Shown here piece after piece: positions 26,487-34,719 of a stretch of 64,000 nucleotides of DNA. Each line of letters opens with the position of its first letter. Position 1 is the first letter of the stretch. Under the pieces are notes generated by a model. It was not told the origin of the DNA, did not search any database, and was given only the letters and a program-made list of their open reading frames with translations. The stretch covers positions 103,860 through 167,859 of the forward strand of contig JAKAGV010000015.1 of assembly GCA_021815405.1 (NCBI GenBank), read 5' to 3'. This stretch comes from Bacteroidota bacterium (lineage in GTDB: Bacteria > Bacteroidota > Ignavibacteria > Ignavibacteriales > Ignavibacteriaceae). Made by a program: the position numbers and the translations under genes.

Positions 26487-26876
26487 ATGAAAAGCGCAGT
26501 AGGTAAATTGTCATTATGTTTTGCATTCGTCCTTTTAATAGCATCGTTTACTCTTGCACAAGATTCTACAATGCACAAAGACTATCATATGAAGATGGGA
26601 AAATCCATGAAGATGGATAATATGAAGATGACAAAGGATATGAAGGGAATGGGGATGAAATCAGCAAAGGTTGATTCTTCCATTATCCGGAAAGGTGTCA
26701 TCGACTTAAAAGCTATCGATAAAAATAAAGATGGAATGGTTTACGAAGACATGATGGATTATAATGTAATTTCAGATAAGCCAGGCAAATGTCCAATCTG
26801 CGGAATGACATTAAAGAAGGTTACACTGGCAAAAGCTAAAGAAAACCTGGAGAAAGCTGGATTTAAAGTAAAATAA
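26487..26876 (+). CDS. Second small secreted Met/Lys-rich metal-binding protein
   Basis: This 129-residue paralogue of the protein at 21972 has a signal peptide (about 1-25, ending LAQ), a Met/Lys-rich linker (MKMGKSMKMDNMKMTKDMKG) and the C-terminal module GVIDLKAIDKNKDGMVYED ... DKPGKCPICGMTL ... GFKVK. Unlike its relatives it has MMDYN where they have CPMDFN, and it gains CPICGM, so the Cys pair is arranged differently. AAGGAAGTAGGCTACT precedes the ATG. Periplasmic copper or silver binding is likely. Confidence 0.72.
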   Translation: MKSAVGKLSLCFAFVLLIASFTLAQDSTMHKDYHMKMGKSMKMDNMKMTKDMKGMGMKSAKVDSSIIRKGVIDLKAIDKNKDGMVYEDMMDYNVISDKPGKCPICGMTLKKVTLAKAKENLEKAGFKVK

Positions 26877-26883
26877 TTTTTTA

Positions 26884-26921
26884 TGTCTCTGTGGTAAATT
26901 CGATTTTGCCACAGAGATATA
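26884..26921. repeat. CTCTGTG palindrome, possible terminator
   Basis: TGTCTCTGTGGTAAA and TTTGCCACAGAGATA form a nearly perfect inverted repeat followed by AGAAAAAAAA on the top strand. It lies between convergent genes, so it could stop transcription, mainly for the leftward gene whose transcript would read the A-run as U. Confidence 0.6.
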
Positions 26922-26955
26922 GAAAAAAAATAAATGAATCTTTATGTCTTCTATT

Positions 26956-27489
26956 CTACTTTAGTAATTTTTTATAATGGCTTCGGACAAGAGCATTATT
27001 AAACACTACCGTCTCAATGTGTTCAAACTTCTGCTCATTTGTTAGATTGTTAAATAAAAGAATACTGCTACCAAGTAAAATGGGAATTCTTGTTATAATA
27101 ATTTTGTCTAATAATTCCTGTCTAAGAAATCCCTGGATAGTTTTTCCTCCATCAATATACAAGTTTTTGTACCCGCGATTTATCAAAAGCTCGACTATTT
27201 TGTTCGGCTCGCCGGTTAAAATTTCGACTTTGCTTTTTAATCTTTCGGGTATTGATTTCAATGTACTGCTTAATACAAAAACCTGTTTGATATATGGATA
27301 GTAATTAAAAGTCAGCACAAGATCAAAAGTATTTCTTCCCAAAACTATTGCATCAATTCTTTTCATAAATTCATTGAAACCGAAATCGCTATTTTCAGAA
27401 TTCGGAATATCATTAAGCCAGTCAATGCCTCCATTCTTTCTCGCGATAAATCCATCTAAACTGGTTGTTATAAAAACTAGGTTAGACAT
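26956..27489 (-). CDS. Dihydrofolate reductase-like protein (RibD C-terminal family)
   Basis: The 177-residue cytosolic protein has the DHFR fold of the RibD C-terminal family: MSNLVFITTSLDGFIARKNG at the N-terminus, VLGRNTFDLVL and LYIDGGKTIQGFL with the NADPH-binding GG. Such stand-alone proteins are often called dihydrofolate reductase family or YwjB-like; the true substrate is rarely known. It lies two bases after the pentapeptide-repeat gene on the same strand, so the two should be co-transcribed. Nothing ties it to either the copper or the fluoride genes. Confidence 0.8.
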   Translation of the reverse strand: MSNLVFITTSLDGFIARKNGGIDWLNDIPNSENSDFGFNEFMKRIDAIVLGRNTFDLVLTFNYYPYIKQVFVLSSTLKSIPERLKSKVEILTGEPNKIVELLINRGYKNLYIDGGKTIQGFLRQELLDKIIITRIPILLGSSILLFNNLTNEQKFEHIETVVFNNALVRSHYKKLLK

Positions 27490-27491
27490 TT

Positions 27492-28070
27492 TTATCTGCC
27501 CTCAATTTCTAAATTATATTTTTCTAAAAGTCCCGGTAAACCATAAATTGAAAACTTAGCTTTCTTTATCCGGTTGATTTCCGGTTCGATTGAAAAATTA
27601 TAAGCAGTTCGAAAATCGACACCTTCTAAATTAGTATTCTTAAATACAGCCCTCGATAAATCACAATCAGAGAAAATGGCATTTGTCAGTTCACATTCTG
27701 TAAAGTCAACTTCTATCAGTTTCGAATATTGAAAAGTAATTTTTCTAATCTTTTTCTTGAAGAACGAGGAATGATTAAGCACGCAATTCTCAAATGCAAA
27801 TGATAAGCCAAAATCATTACAGTTTTCAAAGCGAATGCCCAGCATCTTGCAGTCATTAAATATTATGCTATTAAAAACTGTTCCATTTACTTTAACCATA
27901 CTTAGATTACATGATGTAAACTTACAGTCGATAAACTTTATTTCGGAAATATCAGAGTTATTGAAATTGCATTTCGAAAAGATGCATTTTTCATATTCTC
28001 CCTTTTTTAAAGCAATCTTTTCAAAATCATTCTTTTCAAAATTTTTTGCTTCAACGTATAAGATATCCAT
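27492..28070 (-). CDS. Pentapeptide-repeat protein (Qnr-like fold)
   Basis: The 192-residue protein is built almost wholly of pentapeptide repeats with a centre Phe/Leu (CNFNN SDISE IKFID CKFTS CNLSM; later CELTN AIFSD CDLSR AVFKN TNLEG VDFRT). These fold into a right-handed quadrilateral helix. Length and the break near the middle resemble Qnr/MfpA-type DNA mimics that protect gyrase, but pentapeptide proteins have many roles, so this is only a structural call. The first gene of a two-gene leftward unit with the DHFR-like gene. Confidence 0.8.
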   Translation of the reverse strand: MDILYVEAKNFEKNDFEKIALKKGEYEKCIFSKCNFNNSDISEIKFIDCKFTSCNLSMVKVNGTVFNSIIFNDCKMLGIRFENCNDFGLSFAFENCVLNHSSFFKKKIRKITFQYSKLIEVDFTECELTNAIFSDCDLSRAVFKNTNLEGVDFRTAYNFSIEPEINRIKKAKFSIYGLPGLLEKYNLEIEGR

Positions 28071-28191
28071 AAAATTTTTCTCTTTTCTTTGTTATCTCTG
28101 GGAAATTACGACAATCATTCCTCGTGGCTTTTGTCTAAAAGATAAATCAGTAATGAACTACTTTACCGCAAGCGGCTGGAATTGAACCCCT

Positions 28192-28237
28192 AAAAATTAA
28201 AAAGAACCTCCCTGCTTGTAAGGGCAAAGAGGTTCTT
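28192..28237 (-). terminator. Rho-independent terminator downstream of enolase
   Basis: Read leftward, AAGAACCTC ... GAGGTTCTT forms a 9-bp stem, with CCCTT/AGGG inside the loop helping, followed by TTTTAATTTTT. It lies 55 bp after the eno stop and is the expected end of that transcript. Confidence 0.8.
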
Positions 28238-28292
28238 GTTGTTTTATATTCTTTCAAATTATTAAAGAATAAAATTTTACTCCATAACAACA

Positions 28293-29573
28293 CTATCTAT
28301 TCTTAAATGCTTTTATGCCTGCAAAGCTGCAATTCTTGCCCAATTCTTCTTCAATTCTAATAAGCTGGTTGAACTTAGAAATGCGCTCGCTGCGACATCC
28401 GCTTCCGGTTTTTAAGTGACCGGCACCAGTTGCAACCGTCAAGTCGGCAATTATCGTATCCTCTGTTTCACCGCTTCTATGGCTGATGAAATAGTTGTAT
28501 TTATTTTTCTTTGCAAGATTAATTGTCTGCATTGTCTCAGTTATGGTTCCAATCTGATTGAGCTTTATAAGGATTGAATTGCCGATTCCTTTTTCGATTC
28601 CTTCCTTCAATATTTTTGGATTTGTACAGAAGATGTCATCACCGACTAACTCAAGTTTGTTTCCTATTTCATTAGTAAGATTTTTCCAGCCCGCCCAGTC
28701 ATTTTCTGCCATACCATCTTCCAATAAAATAATAGGATAATTCGACGTCCATTTTTTATAGATAGCAACCATTTCATCTGAAGTTGCAAAATGCTGGTCG
28801 GATTTAAAGAACTTGTATTTGCCGTCTTCCCACATTTCGCTTGATGCGGGGTCAAGACAAATTGCAACATCATCTCCCGGTTTGTAGCCTGCTTTGCCTA
28901 TCGCTTCAAGAATAACTTCAACCGCTTCTTCATTAGATTTTAAGTTTGGTGCAAAGCCGCCTTCGTCTCCGACACCTGTTGAATAACCTTTTGCCTTTAA
29001 GATTTCTTTCAGCGTATGAAAGACCTCCTCTCCCATTCTTATAGCTTCTCTAAACGAAGTAGCATTGTGCGGCGCAATCATAAATTCTTGGAAGTCAACA
29101 TTATTATCGGCATGCTTGCCGCCGTTAATAACGTTCATACAAGGAACCGGCATTACGTATTTGCTTTTATTATTTAAATAACGATAAAGCGGAATGCCTT
29201 CTTTCAAAGCTGTTGCGCGAGCAAAAGCCATCGATACACCAAGTATTGCATTTGCACCAAGCCTTGCTTTGTTAGGCGTGCCGTCAAGCTTTATTAAAGT
29301 GTTATCCAGTTCTTTTTGATCCTCAAATTGCTTTCCCGTAATAGCAGCTGCTATTTCCACATTTACGTTCTCAACAGCTTTAAGAACGCCTTTGCCTTTA
29401 TATCGTGATTTATCGCCGTCTCTTAATTCCACAGCTTCGCGCTCGCCGGTGCTTGCGCCCGATGGAACAATTGCTCTTCCAAAATATTTATTACCAAGAG
29501 TTACATCAACTTCAACGGTAGGATTACCCCGCGAATCTAAAATTTCTCTTCCGGTTACCTTTGTTATTTTCAT
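28293..29573 (-). CDS. eno: Enolase
   Basis: The 426-residue enzyme converts 2-phosphoglycerate to phosphoenolpyruvate in the cytosol. It shows all the hallmarks: [16 protein letters not shown] at the N-terminus, [40 protein letters not shown] with Mg ligands, [10 protein letters not shown] with the catalytic Lys and [10 protein letters not shown]. Fluoride with phosphate is a classic enolase inhibitor, and enolase is a known fluoride-riboswitch target elsewhere. I see no aptamer directly upstream here. It lies at one edge of the fluoride superlocus, behind a small zinc-finger-like gene in the same direction. The terminator behind it is clear. Confidence 0.97.
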   Translation of the reverse strand: MKITKVTGREILDSRGNPTVEVDVTLGNKYFGRAIVPSGASTGEREAVELRDGDKSRYKGKGVLKAVENVNVEIAAAITGKQFEDQKELDNTLIKLDGTPNKARLGANAILGVSMAFARATALKEGIPLYRYLNNKSKYVMPVPCMNVINGGKHADNNVDFQEFMIAPHNATSFREAIRMGEEVFHTLKEILKAKGYSTGVGDEGGFAPNLKSNEEAVEVILEAIGKAGYKPGDDVAICLDPASSEMWEDGKYKFFKSDQHFATSDEMVAIYKKWTSNYPIILLEDGMAENDWAGWKNLTNEIGNKLELVGDDIFCTNPKILKEGIEKGIGNSILIKLNQIGTITETMQTINLAKKNKYNYFISHRSGETEDTIIADLTVATGAGHLKTGSGCRSERISKFNQLIRIEEELGKNCSFAGIKAFKNR

Positions 29574-29713
29574 AATTTTTCCTTTTAATTTTATTGTTAC
29601 TTAACTGATTATTTTGATTTTAAATGAACCATATTCAATTTTTCTAATGTTCCCAAATTTTATCACCCCAAATTTAAATTTAATTTCTCATTAATTCTCT
29701 ATCCGGCTTATTT

Positions 29714-30022
29714 TTATCTTTCATCATCTTTTTCAATAAAAAGCTTATCTCCTTTTTTCAGCTTTGGAAATTTTGGATTTGTCAAATCCCTAATATCCTG
29801 GGAGTAAATAACTCTAACATCCAGATTTTTGTCAAGCTCCGGAAACTGCAATGGAGCATCTTCACTAATCTTTTCTTTAATCAAATGCCTGTCAATCTCT
29901 TCACGGGAAAAATAAATTTTACCGCAAACGCCGCATCTAAATTGGGTACCGCTAAGGTTCTCAATTGAAAATGGAATTTTATTTTTCATTCTAAACTTTA
30001 CCGTCATCTTCAATGCTGCCAT
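29714..30022 (-). CDS. Small protein with a C2H2-like zinc motif, unknown
   Basis: The 102-residue cytosolic protein has one possible zinc site in the middle, CGVCGKIYFSREEIDRHL (about 32-49), a CxxC followed by a helix with a His. The rest is mixed charged sequence with KFPKLKKGDKLFIEKDDE at the end. I do not recognise the family. ATG 30022 has a strong TTAGGAGG nine bases ahead, which supports that it is translated. It precedes eno by about 140 bp on the same strand. Confidence 0.6.
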   Translation of the reverse strand: MAALKMTVKFRMKNKIPFSIENLSGTQFRCGVCGKIYFSREEIDRHLIKEKISEDAPLQFPELDKNLDVRVIYSQDIRDLTNPKFPKLKKGDKLFIEKDDER

Positions 30023-30074
30023 TTTTTCAAGCCTCCTAAACTAAATACTTGTTTTAAGATAAACATAAAAATTT

Positions 30075-30150
30075 ATAGTTGTCATCCCGTGCAAACGGTA
30101 TCTTCGAATTTTTTATGGTAAATGGATTCCCACTCTCGTGGGAATGACAG
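30075..30150. repeat. Palindromic repeat with CATTCCCACnnnnGTGGGAATG core
   Basis: ATTCCCACTCTCGTGGGAAT is a near-perfect hairpin, next to TCATCCCGTGCAAACGGTATC. It belongs to the same type of element as those at 45657-45695 and 50455-50985. It lies between the MFS gene and the small zinc-motif gene and may act as a hairpin in the transcript. Confidence 0.65.
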
Positions 30151-30184
30151 TGCATTTATATCAATTTACTCTGGGTAATTAGAC

Positions 30185-31402
30185 TTAAACTTCACGGACA
30201 ATTTTTCTTCTAAGTACTATGAATATCGGTATTGCGATTAACTGAAGTACTACAGATAAAATAACAACTGCCGGTATCCAAACATCATATAAAATTCCTA
30301 AAATAACACTGCCAATAAACCAGAAGATTCCAAATCCTGCTGTAAATATTCCATAAGCCGAAGGTCTGCGCTGCTGCGGTACCATTGTTGCGACTGCAGC
30401 CGGAATTATGGATTCATGCACGCCCATTCCTATACCCCACAACGCCGAGCCGATAAGAGCTAACCAGAATCCACCAAAGAAAACAAGCGGCGCCGAAGCT
30501 GCTGAAATAATTGTTAACGGAATTAATATCCGGATTCCGGCACGGTCAAACAGTCTCCCAAATAATAAAGAGGCTGCACCGTCTACAGCCATCGCGATTG
30601 AATAAAAGATTGGAATCCATGCTGTCGGAATATGGTCAGTCTTCTGAAAGTGATAGGCAATTAATGAAAAGTCGGCAAAGCCAGCCGCAACTAAAACCGC
30701 ACCGGCTAAGTATATCCAAAAAACTTTCGGCAAGCCTTTCGATTCAACATTAGGAATGCTCACTTCCATTTCTTCCGGTTTGGGATATAAGAATCTTGCA
30801 GTAAAAATTAAGATTAAACAGATTACAGCAGTAATAAGCAAAGTTGCAAAGGCTGCCTTATAACTGCCCCGACTTGCCAGCACGGCAGAAACTAATAACG
30901 GTCCTAACAGTGCACCTAATTGGTCCAATGCTTCATGAGTTCCAAAGACCCAGCCATAGCCGCCTAATTGCTTTCCGGCGTGAGACAGCATAACATCGCG
31001 TGGAGGATTCCGTGTAGCTTTGCCAATTCTTTCTGTAATTATGAGTAATCCGAAAATTTGCCAGTTTGGCGCAAGTGCCATCAGTGGTATTGAAGCCATC
31101 TGAATAACATAACCGAATAAAGTAACCGGCCAGAATTTTCCAGTTTTTTCGCTCAGCCTGCCTGACACTAACCTGAGTCCGTAACCGAGCAATTCGCCAA
31201 AGCCACCGATAAAACCTACTAGTGCAGCGCTGGCGCCAAGTACTGCAAGATAAGGACCGGCAATACTTCTTGCTCCTTCATAAGTAGCGTCTGCAAAAAG
31301 ACTGACCACTCCAATCAAAAGGACAAAACGCAGTGCCGTACGTTTTGTCTTCGACTTATTTGATACTGTTATTTCATCTGATGTTTTAACTTGTTCATCC
31401 AT
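30185..31402 (-). CDS. MFS transporter, substrate unknown
   Basis: The 405-residue inner-membrane protein has about 12 TM helices. The N-terminus is charged (residues 1-22). Helix 1-2 reads VSLFADATYEGARSIAGPYLAVLG and the A-loop GGFGELLGYGLRLVSGRLSEKTGKFW resembles the MFS GxxxDRxGR motif. A conserved ERIGKATRNPPRDVMLS block is shared with drug-type and YfkF-like exporters of uncertain substrate. It follows the PAP2 gene by 73 bp on the same strand, within a unit headed by a fluoride riboswitch. A transport role in anion stress is possible but not shown. Confidence 0.8.
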   Translation of the reverse strand: MDEQVKTSDEITVSNKSKTKRTALRFVLLIGVVSLFADATYEGARSIAGPYLAVLGASAALVGFIGGFGELLGYGLRLVSGRLSEKTGKFWPVTLFGYVIQMASIPLMALAPNWQIFGLLIITERIGKATRNPPRDVMLSHAGKQLGGYGWVFGTHEALDQLGALLGPLLVSAVLASRGSYKAAFATLLITAVICLILIFTARFLYPKPEEMEVSIPNVESKGLPKVFWIYLAGAVLVAAGFADFSLIAYHFQKTDHIPTAWIPIFYSIAMAVDGAASLLFGRLFDRAGIRILIPLTIISAASAPLVFFGGFWLALIGSALWGIGMGVHESIIPAAVATMVPQQRRPSAYGIFTAGFGIFWFIGSVILGILYDVWIPAVVILSVVLQLIAIPIFIVLRRKIVREV

Positions 31403-31475
31403 TCTCTAGCCTTTCACTTTTGGATTATACTAAATTAATTTTTACTAACCGACATTCCCAAAGCGGGGATCCATT

Positions 31476-32213
31476 TTATTCATTTTTCACATTTTGGATA
31501 CCTGCATTAGCGGATATGACACTCTTTTTGTATGTTCTTACTTGACTTCTGTGATTAATAAAAGTTCCAACCCAAATTGTAATTGCTGCCGCTGCTACAA
31601 CATCGCTAAGCCAATGCTGGTCGTGATAAATTCTTCCGATTGAAGTAATCACAGCTATTAAATACCAAAATATTTTCCAAAGCTTATTTTGGAAAATTCC
31701 GGCGATGATAACCGAGAAAGCAAACGCTACAGCAACATCGCCAGAGGGAAATGATAGGTGGTCGTTTGGGCCAAAAGTAAAAGATACAAATGACCAGCTT
31801 CCATGCTCAGTATAAGGACGCCATCTTCCTATAATTGATTTGATAATTGTAACTATAATTCCTGAAAAAACGAACGACTCGAATATCTTAACGCCAATGA
31901 TTCTAATTTTATCTTTTGCAATAAAAAGTCCGCCAAAATAAAATACGATAAAAGTATAAATTGTTATAGGTGGTTTTCCGTAATGGTCGGCATATGAAAA
32001 TACAGTATCATAAAGAGTATTATGGATAGTTTTAACATAATCTCTGAAATATACATCAACAAAAAAACAAACGGTAAGTAAGGCTAAGAAGCATAAGAAA
32101 TAATTTATCCGGTCTATGTCCCAATTAAATGGAGAAATGATTAATGAAATAAAATCATTCTTAACTTTTATTAAATCAATTTTAACATTTTTTAATTTTG
32201 CTTTTTCCGTCAA
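31476..32213 (-). CDS. PAP2-family membrane phosphatase with PSGD motif
   Basis: The 245-residue membrane phosphatase has about six TM helices. Catalytic motifs are KSIIGRWRPY (motif 1, KxxxxxxRP), FPSGDVAVAF (motif 2) and SIGRIYHDQHWLSDV (motif 3). Motif 2 normally reads PSGH; here the general-acid His is Asp. Enzymes of this family remove phosphate from lipid or small phosphates such as undecaprenyl pyrophosphate. A second PAP2 at 35177 has the same PSGD change. It is in the same direction as the riboswitch-headed DUF6062-like gene. Confidence 0.85.
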   Translation of the reverse strand: MTEKAKLKNVKIDLIKVKNDFISLIISPFNWDIDRINYFLCFLALLTVCFFVDVYFRDYVKTIHNTLYDTVFSYADHYGKPPITIYTFIVFYFGGLFIAKDKIRIIGVKIFESFVFSGIIVTIIKSIIGRWRPYTEHGSWSFVSFTFGPNDHLSFPSGDVAVAFAFSVIIAGIFQNKLWKIFWYLIAVITSIGRIYHDQHWLSDVVAAAAITIWVGTFINHRSQVRTYKKSVISANAGIQNVKNE

Positions 32214-32236
32214 AATGTTGTTCCCTTAAATTGCCG

Positions 32237-32665
32237 CTACACGGCTTTTAATTTTTCTAATAATTCTTTAGCTTCTTTCAGCTTGTAATATTCGTCCTCA
32301 AATATTTTCATTAATTGTTCCGGTGTATAACTGTCTTCCGGTTTTAGCCAATCAAAAAAATTTCTCATGTAATTTTTCCCCATCTCGTAAGTTTCCTTTT
32401 TTATATCCGGCAATGGGAAAAGCACAAATCTCTCCTCCGCATTTATTGTATACTTAATTTCATCAATTAAATAAAGCAGTCTGTCTTCTATCTCCGGCAT
32501 ATGCTTTATAAAGCTTTCTTCAGACCAAAATCCCACTTCATAGTTTAGCAAGTTCAGTTCTAACAGTGCATCGCCGTCTTTCCGTTTTTCTGCTACTTCC
32601 GTAATAATTTTTATTACTGCATCAAGTCTTTCTTTTATCTTTCTTACATTTTCCAAATCTTTCAT
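32237..32665 (-). CDS. Helical protein of unknown function
   Basis: The 142-residue soluble protein is mostly amphipathic helix (MKDLENVRKIKERLDAVIKII; later EQLMKIFEDEYYKLKEAKELLEKL). It is acidic, with no Cys and no signal peptide. I do not recognise the family. It sits 23 bp before the PAP2 gene and behind the DUF6062-like gene, and so probably in the same fluoride-controlled unit, although a palindromic repeat lies between it and the upstream gene. Confidence 0.65.
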   Translation of the reverse strand: MKDLENVRKIKERLDAVIKIITEVAEKRKDGDALLELNLLNYEVGFWSEESFIKHMPEIEDRLLYLIDEIKYTINAEERFVLFPLPDIKKETYEMGKNYMRNFFDWLKPEDSYTPEQLMKIFEDEYYKLKEAKELLEKLKAV

Positions 32666-32740
32666 TTCCGAATACTCAATGATTAATTATCAAATCTCAA
32701 ATTCCAATCACAGGCTTCGCCATTAGCTATTTTCAGTATA

Positions 32741-32887
32741 AACTAAAGTTATGCATAATTGAATTTTGATGTCCTATATTGTTATTCTCACGAAAATGGG
32801 AATCTATTTTTTGCTTATTTTAGCATAGTAGATACCCGCTTTCGCGGGTATGATGTTTCAAGACTACCTTCTTGTATAACTTCAGTT
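32741..32887. repeat. Palindromic repeat, distant member of the AACTGAAGTTACGC family
   Basis: The ends AACTAAAGTTATGCATAA and TTGTATAACTTCAGTT match the termini of copies A-C. The interior holds ATTCTCACGAAAATGGGAAT and ATACCCGCTTTCGCGGGTAT hairpins. It separates the DUF6062-like gene from the helical gene downstream and may reduce read-through. Confidence 0.7.
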
Positions 32888-32944
32888 ATTAATAAAACTA
32901 CCAACTTCGCCCTGGTAAGCCGACAGACAACCGATAACTGACAA

Positions 32945-33574
32945 TTAAAGTGCATGTGTTTTTCTTCCTGCAAATTTCTCAATCATAGTATTTATCAGCG
33001 CTCTTTTTTCTCTATCTATTTCATAATATGATTTGAAGGTTAACATATAATCAAAATCTTCCAACATTCTTTCAATCTGCTCAATATGAATTTTCTTCAG
33101 CCATTTTTTCATGTCTTCATTATCGCATAAAGATGATACCATATTGAAATGTTCAAAACATAATCCGCTGGTACTGAAAAATTTTTCTTTGAAGGAATCA
33201 TCTTTTAGAAGTTCTAATTCCGCTTCTATTAGTGAGCTTTCAAATTTATCAACTTGAGTACACAGCCTGCATTCTATTTTGAAATTATCATCCTTATAGC
33301 TGCTGCTTTCAATAAGCGATTTAAGCAAAGCAATATTTGTAAATCCGCCTGCAATCTTCTTAAACTGCCTGAAATGAAAATCGCAGAAGCCACCCTCTTT
33401 AGCCACTTCATTCCTTACAATTTCATCATTATGAATTTGGTATTGAAGCTTTGAAAGCAAATCGAATTCATAATCTATTATAGCATTGCAAACCGGGCAG
33501 CCGGCTTTGCTGTTAAGCAATCCGGTTGTAGGATTTAAATTATCAATAATTATATTTTTATAATCTGTATTCAT
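32945..33574 (-). CDS. DUF6062-like cysteine-rich protein under a fluoride riboswitch
   Basis: The 209-residue cytosolic protein is built of two similar halves. Each has a CxxC (AGCPVCNAI, about 25-33; CRLCTQ, about 102-107) followed some 40 residues on by a G-F/L-C-xx-H block (GGFCDFHFRQF and SGLCFEHFNMV). The four-ligand pattern CxxC...CxxH looks like a zinc or Fe-S site repeated twice. It resembles DUF6062-type proteins. A paralogue lies at 57006. Both are in units opened by fluoride riboswitches. The function is unknown. The start codon is 16 bp after the switch's terminator hairpin. Confidence 0.7.
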   Translation of the reverse strand: MNTDYKNIIIDNLNPTTGLLNSKAGCPVCNAIIDYEFDLLSKLQYQIHNDEIVRNEVAKEGGFCDFHFRQFKKIAGGFTNIALLKSLIESSSYKDDNFKIECRLCTQVDKFESSLIEAELELLKDDSFKEKFFSTSGLCFEHFNMVSSLCDNEDMKKWLKKIHIEQIERMLEDFDYMLTFKSYYEIDREKRALINTMIEKFAGRKTHAL

Positions 33575-33582
33575 ACGTTCAA

Positions 33583-33629
33583 ATAAAAAAACTCCTATTA
33601 CCTTGTTTCTAATGTATTAGGGACAAGGT
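33583..33629 (-). terminator. Terminator of the DUF6062-like gene's fluoride switch
   Basis: Read leftward, ACTCCTATTACCTTGT pairs with ACAAGGTAATAGGAGT around a 14-base loop, giving a perfect 16-bp stem, followed directly by TTTTTTATTT. The 5' arm contains the 3' strand of the aptamer (ACTCCTATTACC), so ligand-bound aptamer and terminator cannot form together. That is a transcription ON switch for fluoride. Confidence 0.88.
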
Positions 33630-33680
33630 AATAGGAGTCATCAATCTCAATCTTAGATTCTTAAGGCGAACTCCATCGCC
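33617..33680 (-). promoter_or_regulatory. Fluoride riboswitch aptamer (crcB motif) before DUF6062-like gene
   Basis: The leftward sequence begins GGCGATGGAGTTCGCC and ends GATGACTCCTATTACC, matching the crcB-motif ends (GGCGAUGG...UUCGCC and the GAUGACUCCUAC strand). GGAGTT pairs with AACTCC-like TGACTCC, and AATCT/AGATT makes the inner stem. It sits 43 bp before the gene and is joined to a clear terminator. A TATAAA box lies six bases before the aptamer. Confidence 0.9.
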
Positions 33681-33692
33681 ATTAATTTATAA

Positions 33693-34088
33693 TTACCACA
33701 GTGTCTTTATACTTTTTGCTTTCCTCAAATTCTTATCTGCTGTTACAAGCTGCGTATTATTTAAAATTGAAGTTGCACAAATTATTCTATCTGCCGGGTC
33801 TTGGGTTATTTCCGATGGTAAATCTACCGATAATCCAACTATCTCCGGAGTTAATTCCTTGAAAATATAATTATTGGCAGCCTTTAATAATTTTATAAAT
33901 TCAAGAAACGAAATTCCGATAACAAATCTTTTCTTTTTAATTAACATTGCAATTTCCCAAAGAGAAATTTCGCAAACGAGTATACCGTCTGTTTCATTTG
34001 CTTTATCAATTGCCTTTTTTGCATTCCGGCTTAATAAAGATGGCTTTAGCGCATTCCATATAATTACATGGGTATCAACCGTTATCAT
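33693..34088 (-). CDS. vapC: PIN-domain toxin (VapC-like)
   Basis: The 131-residue PIN-domain RNase starts MITVDTHVIIWN with the first catalytic Asp (D5), has a mid Glu (ISLWEIAML) and the late acidic pair DPADRIICATSI. This matches VapC toxins, which cleave RNA with Mg2+. It overlaps the upstream antitoxin gene by 14 bases, as is usual for such pairs. It lies between two fluoride-switched units but has no visible tie to them. Confidence 0.85.
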   Translation of the reverse strand: MITVDTHVIIWNALKPSLLSRNAKKAIDKANETDGILVCEISLWEIAMLIKKKRFVIGISFLEFIKLLKAANNYIFKELTPEIVGLSVDLPSEITQDPADRIICATSILNNTQLVTADKNLRKAKSIKTLW

Positions 34089-34317
34089 TATTTAAGGCAT
34101 CCCATTTAGAACCGATAGGAGAAATAATATCTCCAATAATGGCACTCTTGCTTATAACTTTTAATTTATTTTTTGCTTCTTCCTTGATATTTCCGGGAGG
34201 AACAAGTTTAGCGACAACCTTACCTCTGGACGTAATTTTAATAACATTTCCGCGCTCTACTTCCTTTATTGCATTCATTAAATTTGCTCTAAGCTCACTG
34301 ACCGGAATCGTATTCAA
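34075..34317 (-). CDS. Phd/YefM-type antitoxin
   Basis: The 80-residue protein starts at TTG 34317 with AAGGAAAATAA before it. Residues NTIPVSELRANLMNAIKEVE and GNVIKITSRGKVVAKLVP match the DNA-binding fold of Phd/YefM antitoxins. A longer frame back to 34374 exists but would run through the operator palindrome, so the shorter start is preferred. The acidic C-terminal tail (IGSKWDALNNDNG) should wrap the VapC partner, whose start codon it overlaps. Confidence 0.78.
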   Translation of the reverse strand: MNTIPVSELRANLMNAIKEVERGNVIKITSRGKVVAKLVPPGNIKEEAKNKLKVISKSAIIGDIISPIGSKWDALNNDNG

Positions 34318-34334
34318 ATTATTTTCCTTATCAA

Positions 34335-34355
34335 TTGTACAAAACAAATGTACAA
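34335..34355. promoter_or_regulatory. Likely operator of the toxin-antitoxin pair
   Basis: TTGTAC-9 bp-GTACAA is a perfect 6-bp inverted repeat, 18 bp before the antitoxin start. Phd/YefM proteins usually repress their own promoter through such palindromes. Confidence 0.6.
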
Positions 34356-34719
34356 CAAAAAGATTAATTATCAAAGTGAAGAATCCGAAAGTTATATCGC
34401 TGTGATTATAAAGATGATATTACGCAAGATGATATAAAAGAGTGCAAACCTGCAAAAGCTTGCCTAACAAATGTGTTGCACAAGTGTCCAAACTGCCATT
34501 CTCAAAAATGTGGGGATTTAAAAAGTTTTTAATTTGTAAAGAGAATATAATCCCGTTTTCATAGAGATTACACAAAAGGATTGTGCAACTTACTTAATCG
34601 GAAAGCAAACATGTATTACTGTTTCTAAAATACGCAATGAATAAATTTCTTCAGAAATATTTAAAAGAGGAATGAAATTACATAAATGCAAAATACACTT
34701 TCGCAATTTTTTTATTAAA
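34356..34719. other. Intergenic region behind the crcB operon
   Basis: About 360 bp between the antitoxin and the end of the EamA gene. Short broken coding-like traces occur (for example HKCPNCHSQKCGDL at about 34480-34530 in one frame) but no full gene, tRNA or clear hairpin. Confidence 0.3.

Noticed and set aside
28145..28195. Possible tRNA 3' end on the minus strand (GGGGTTCAATTCCAGCC)
   Set aside because: The T-loop-like run is present but the flanking stem does not pair and no tRNA body lies next to it.
29574..29713. Fluoride riboswitch directly before enolase
   Set aside because: I searched both strands for the GGCGATGG and ACTCCTAC-like ends and saw none; any control would come from the upstream gene.
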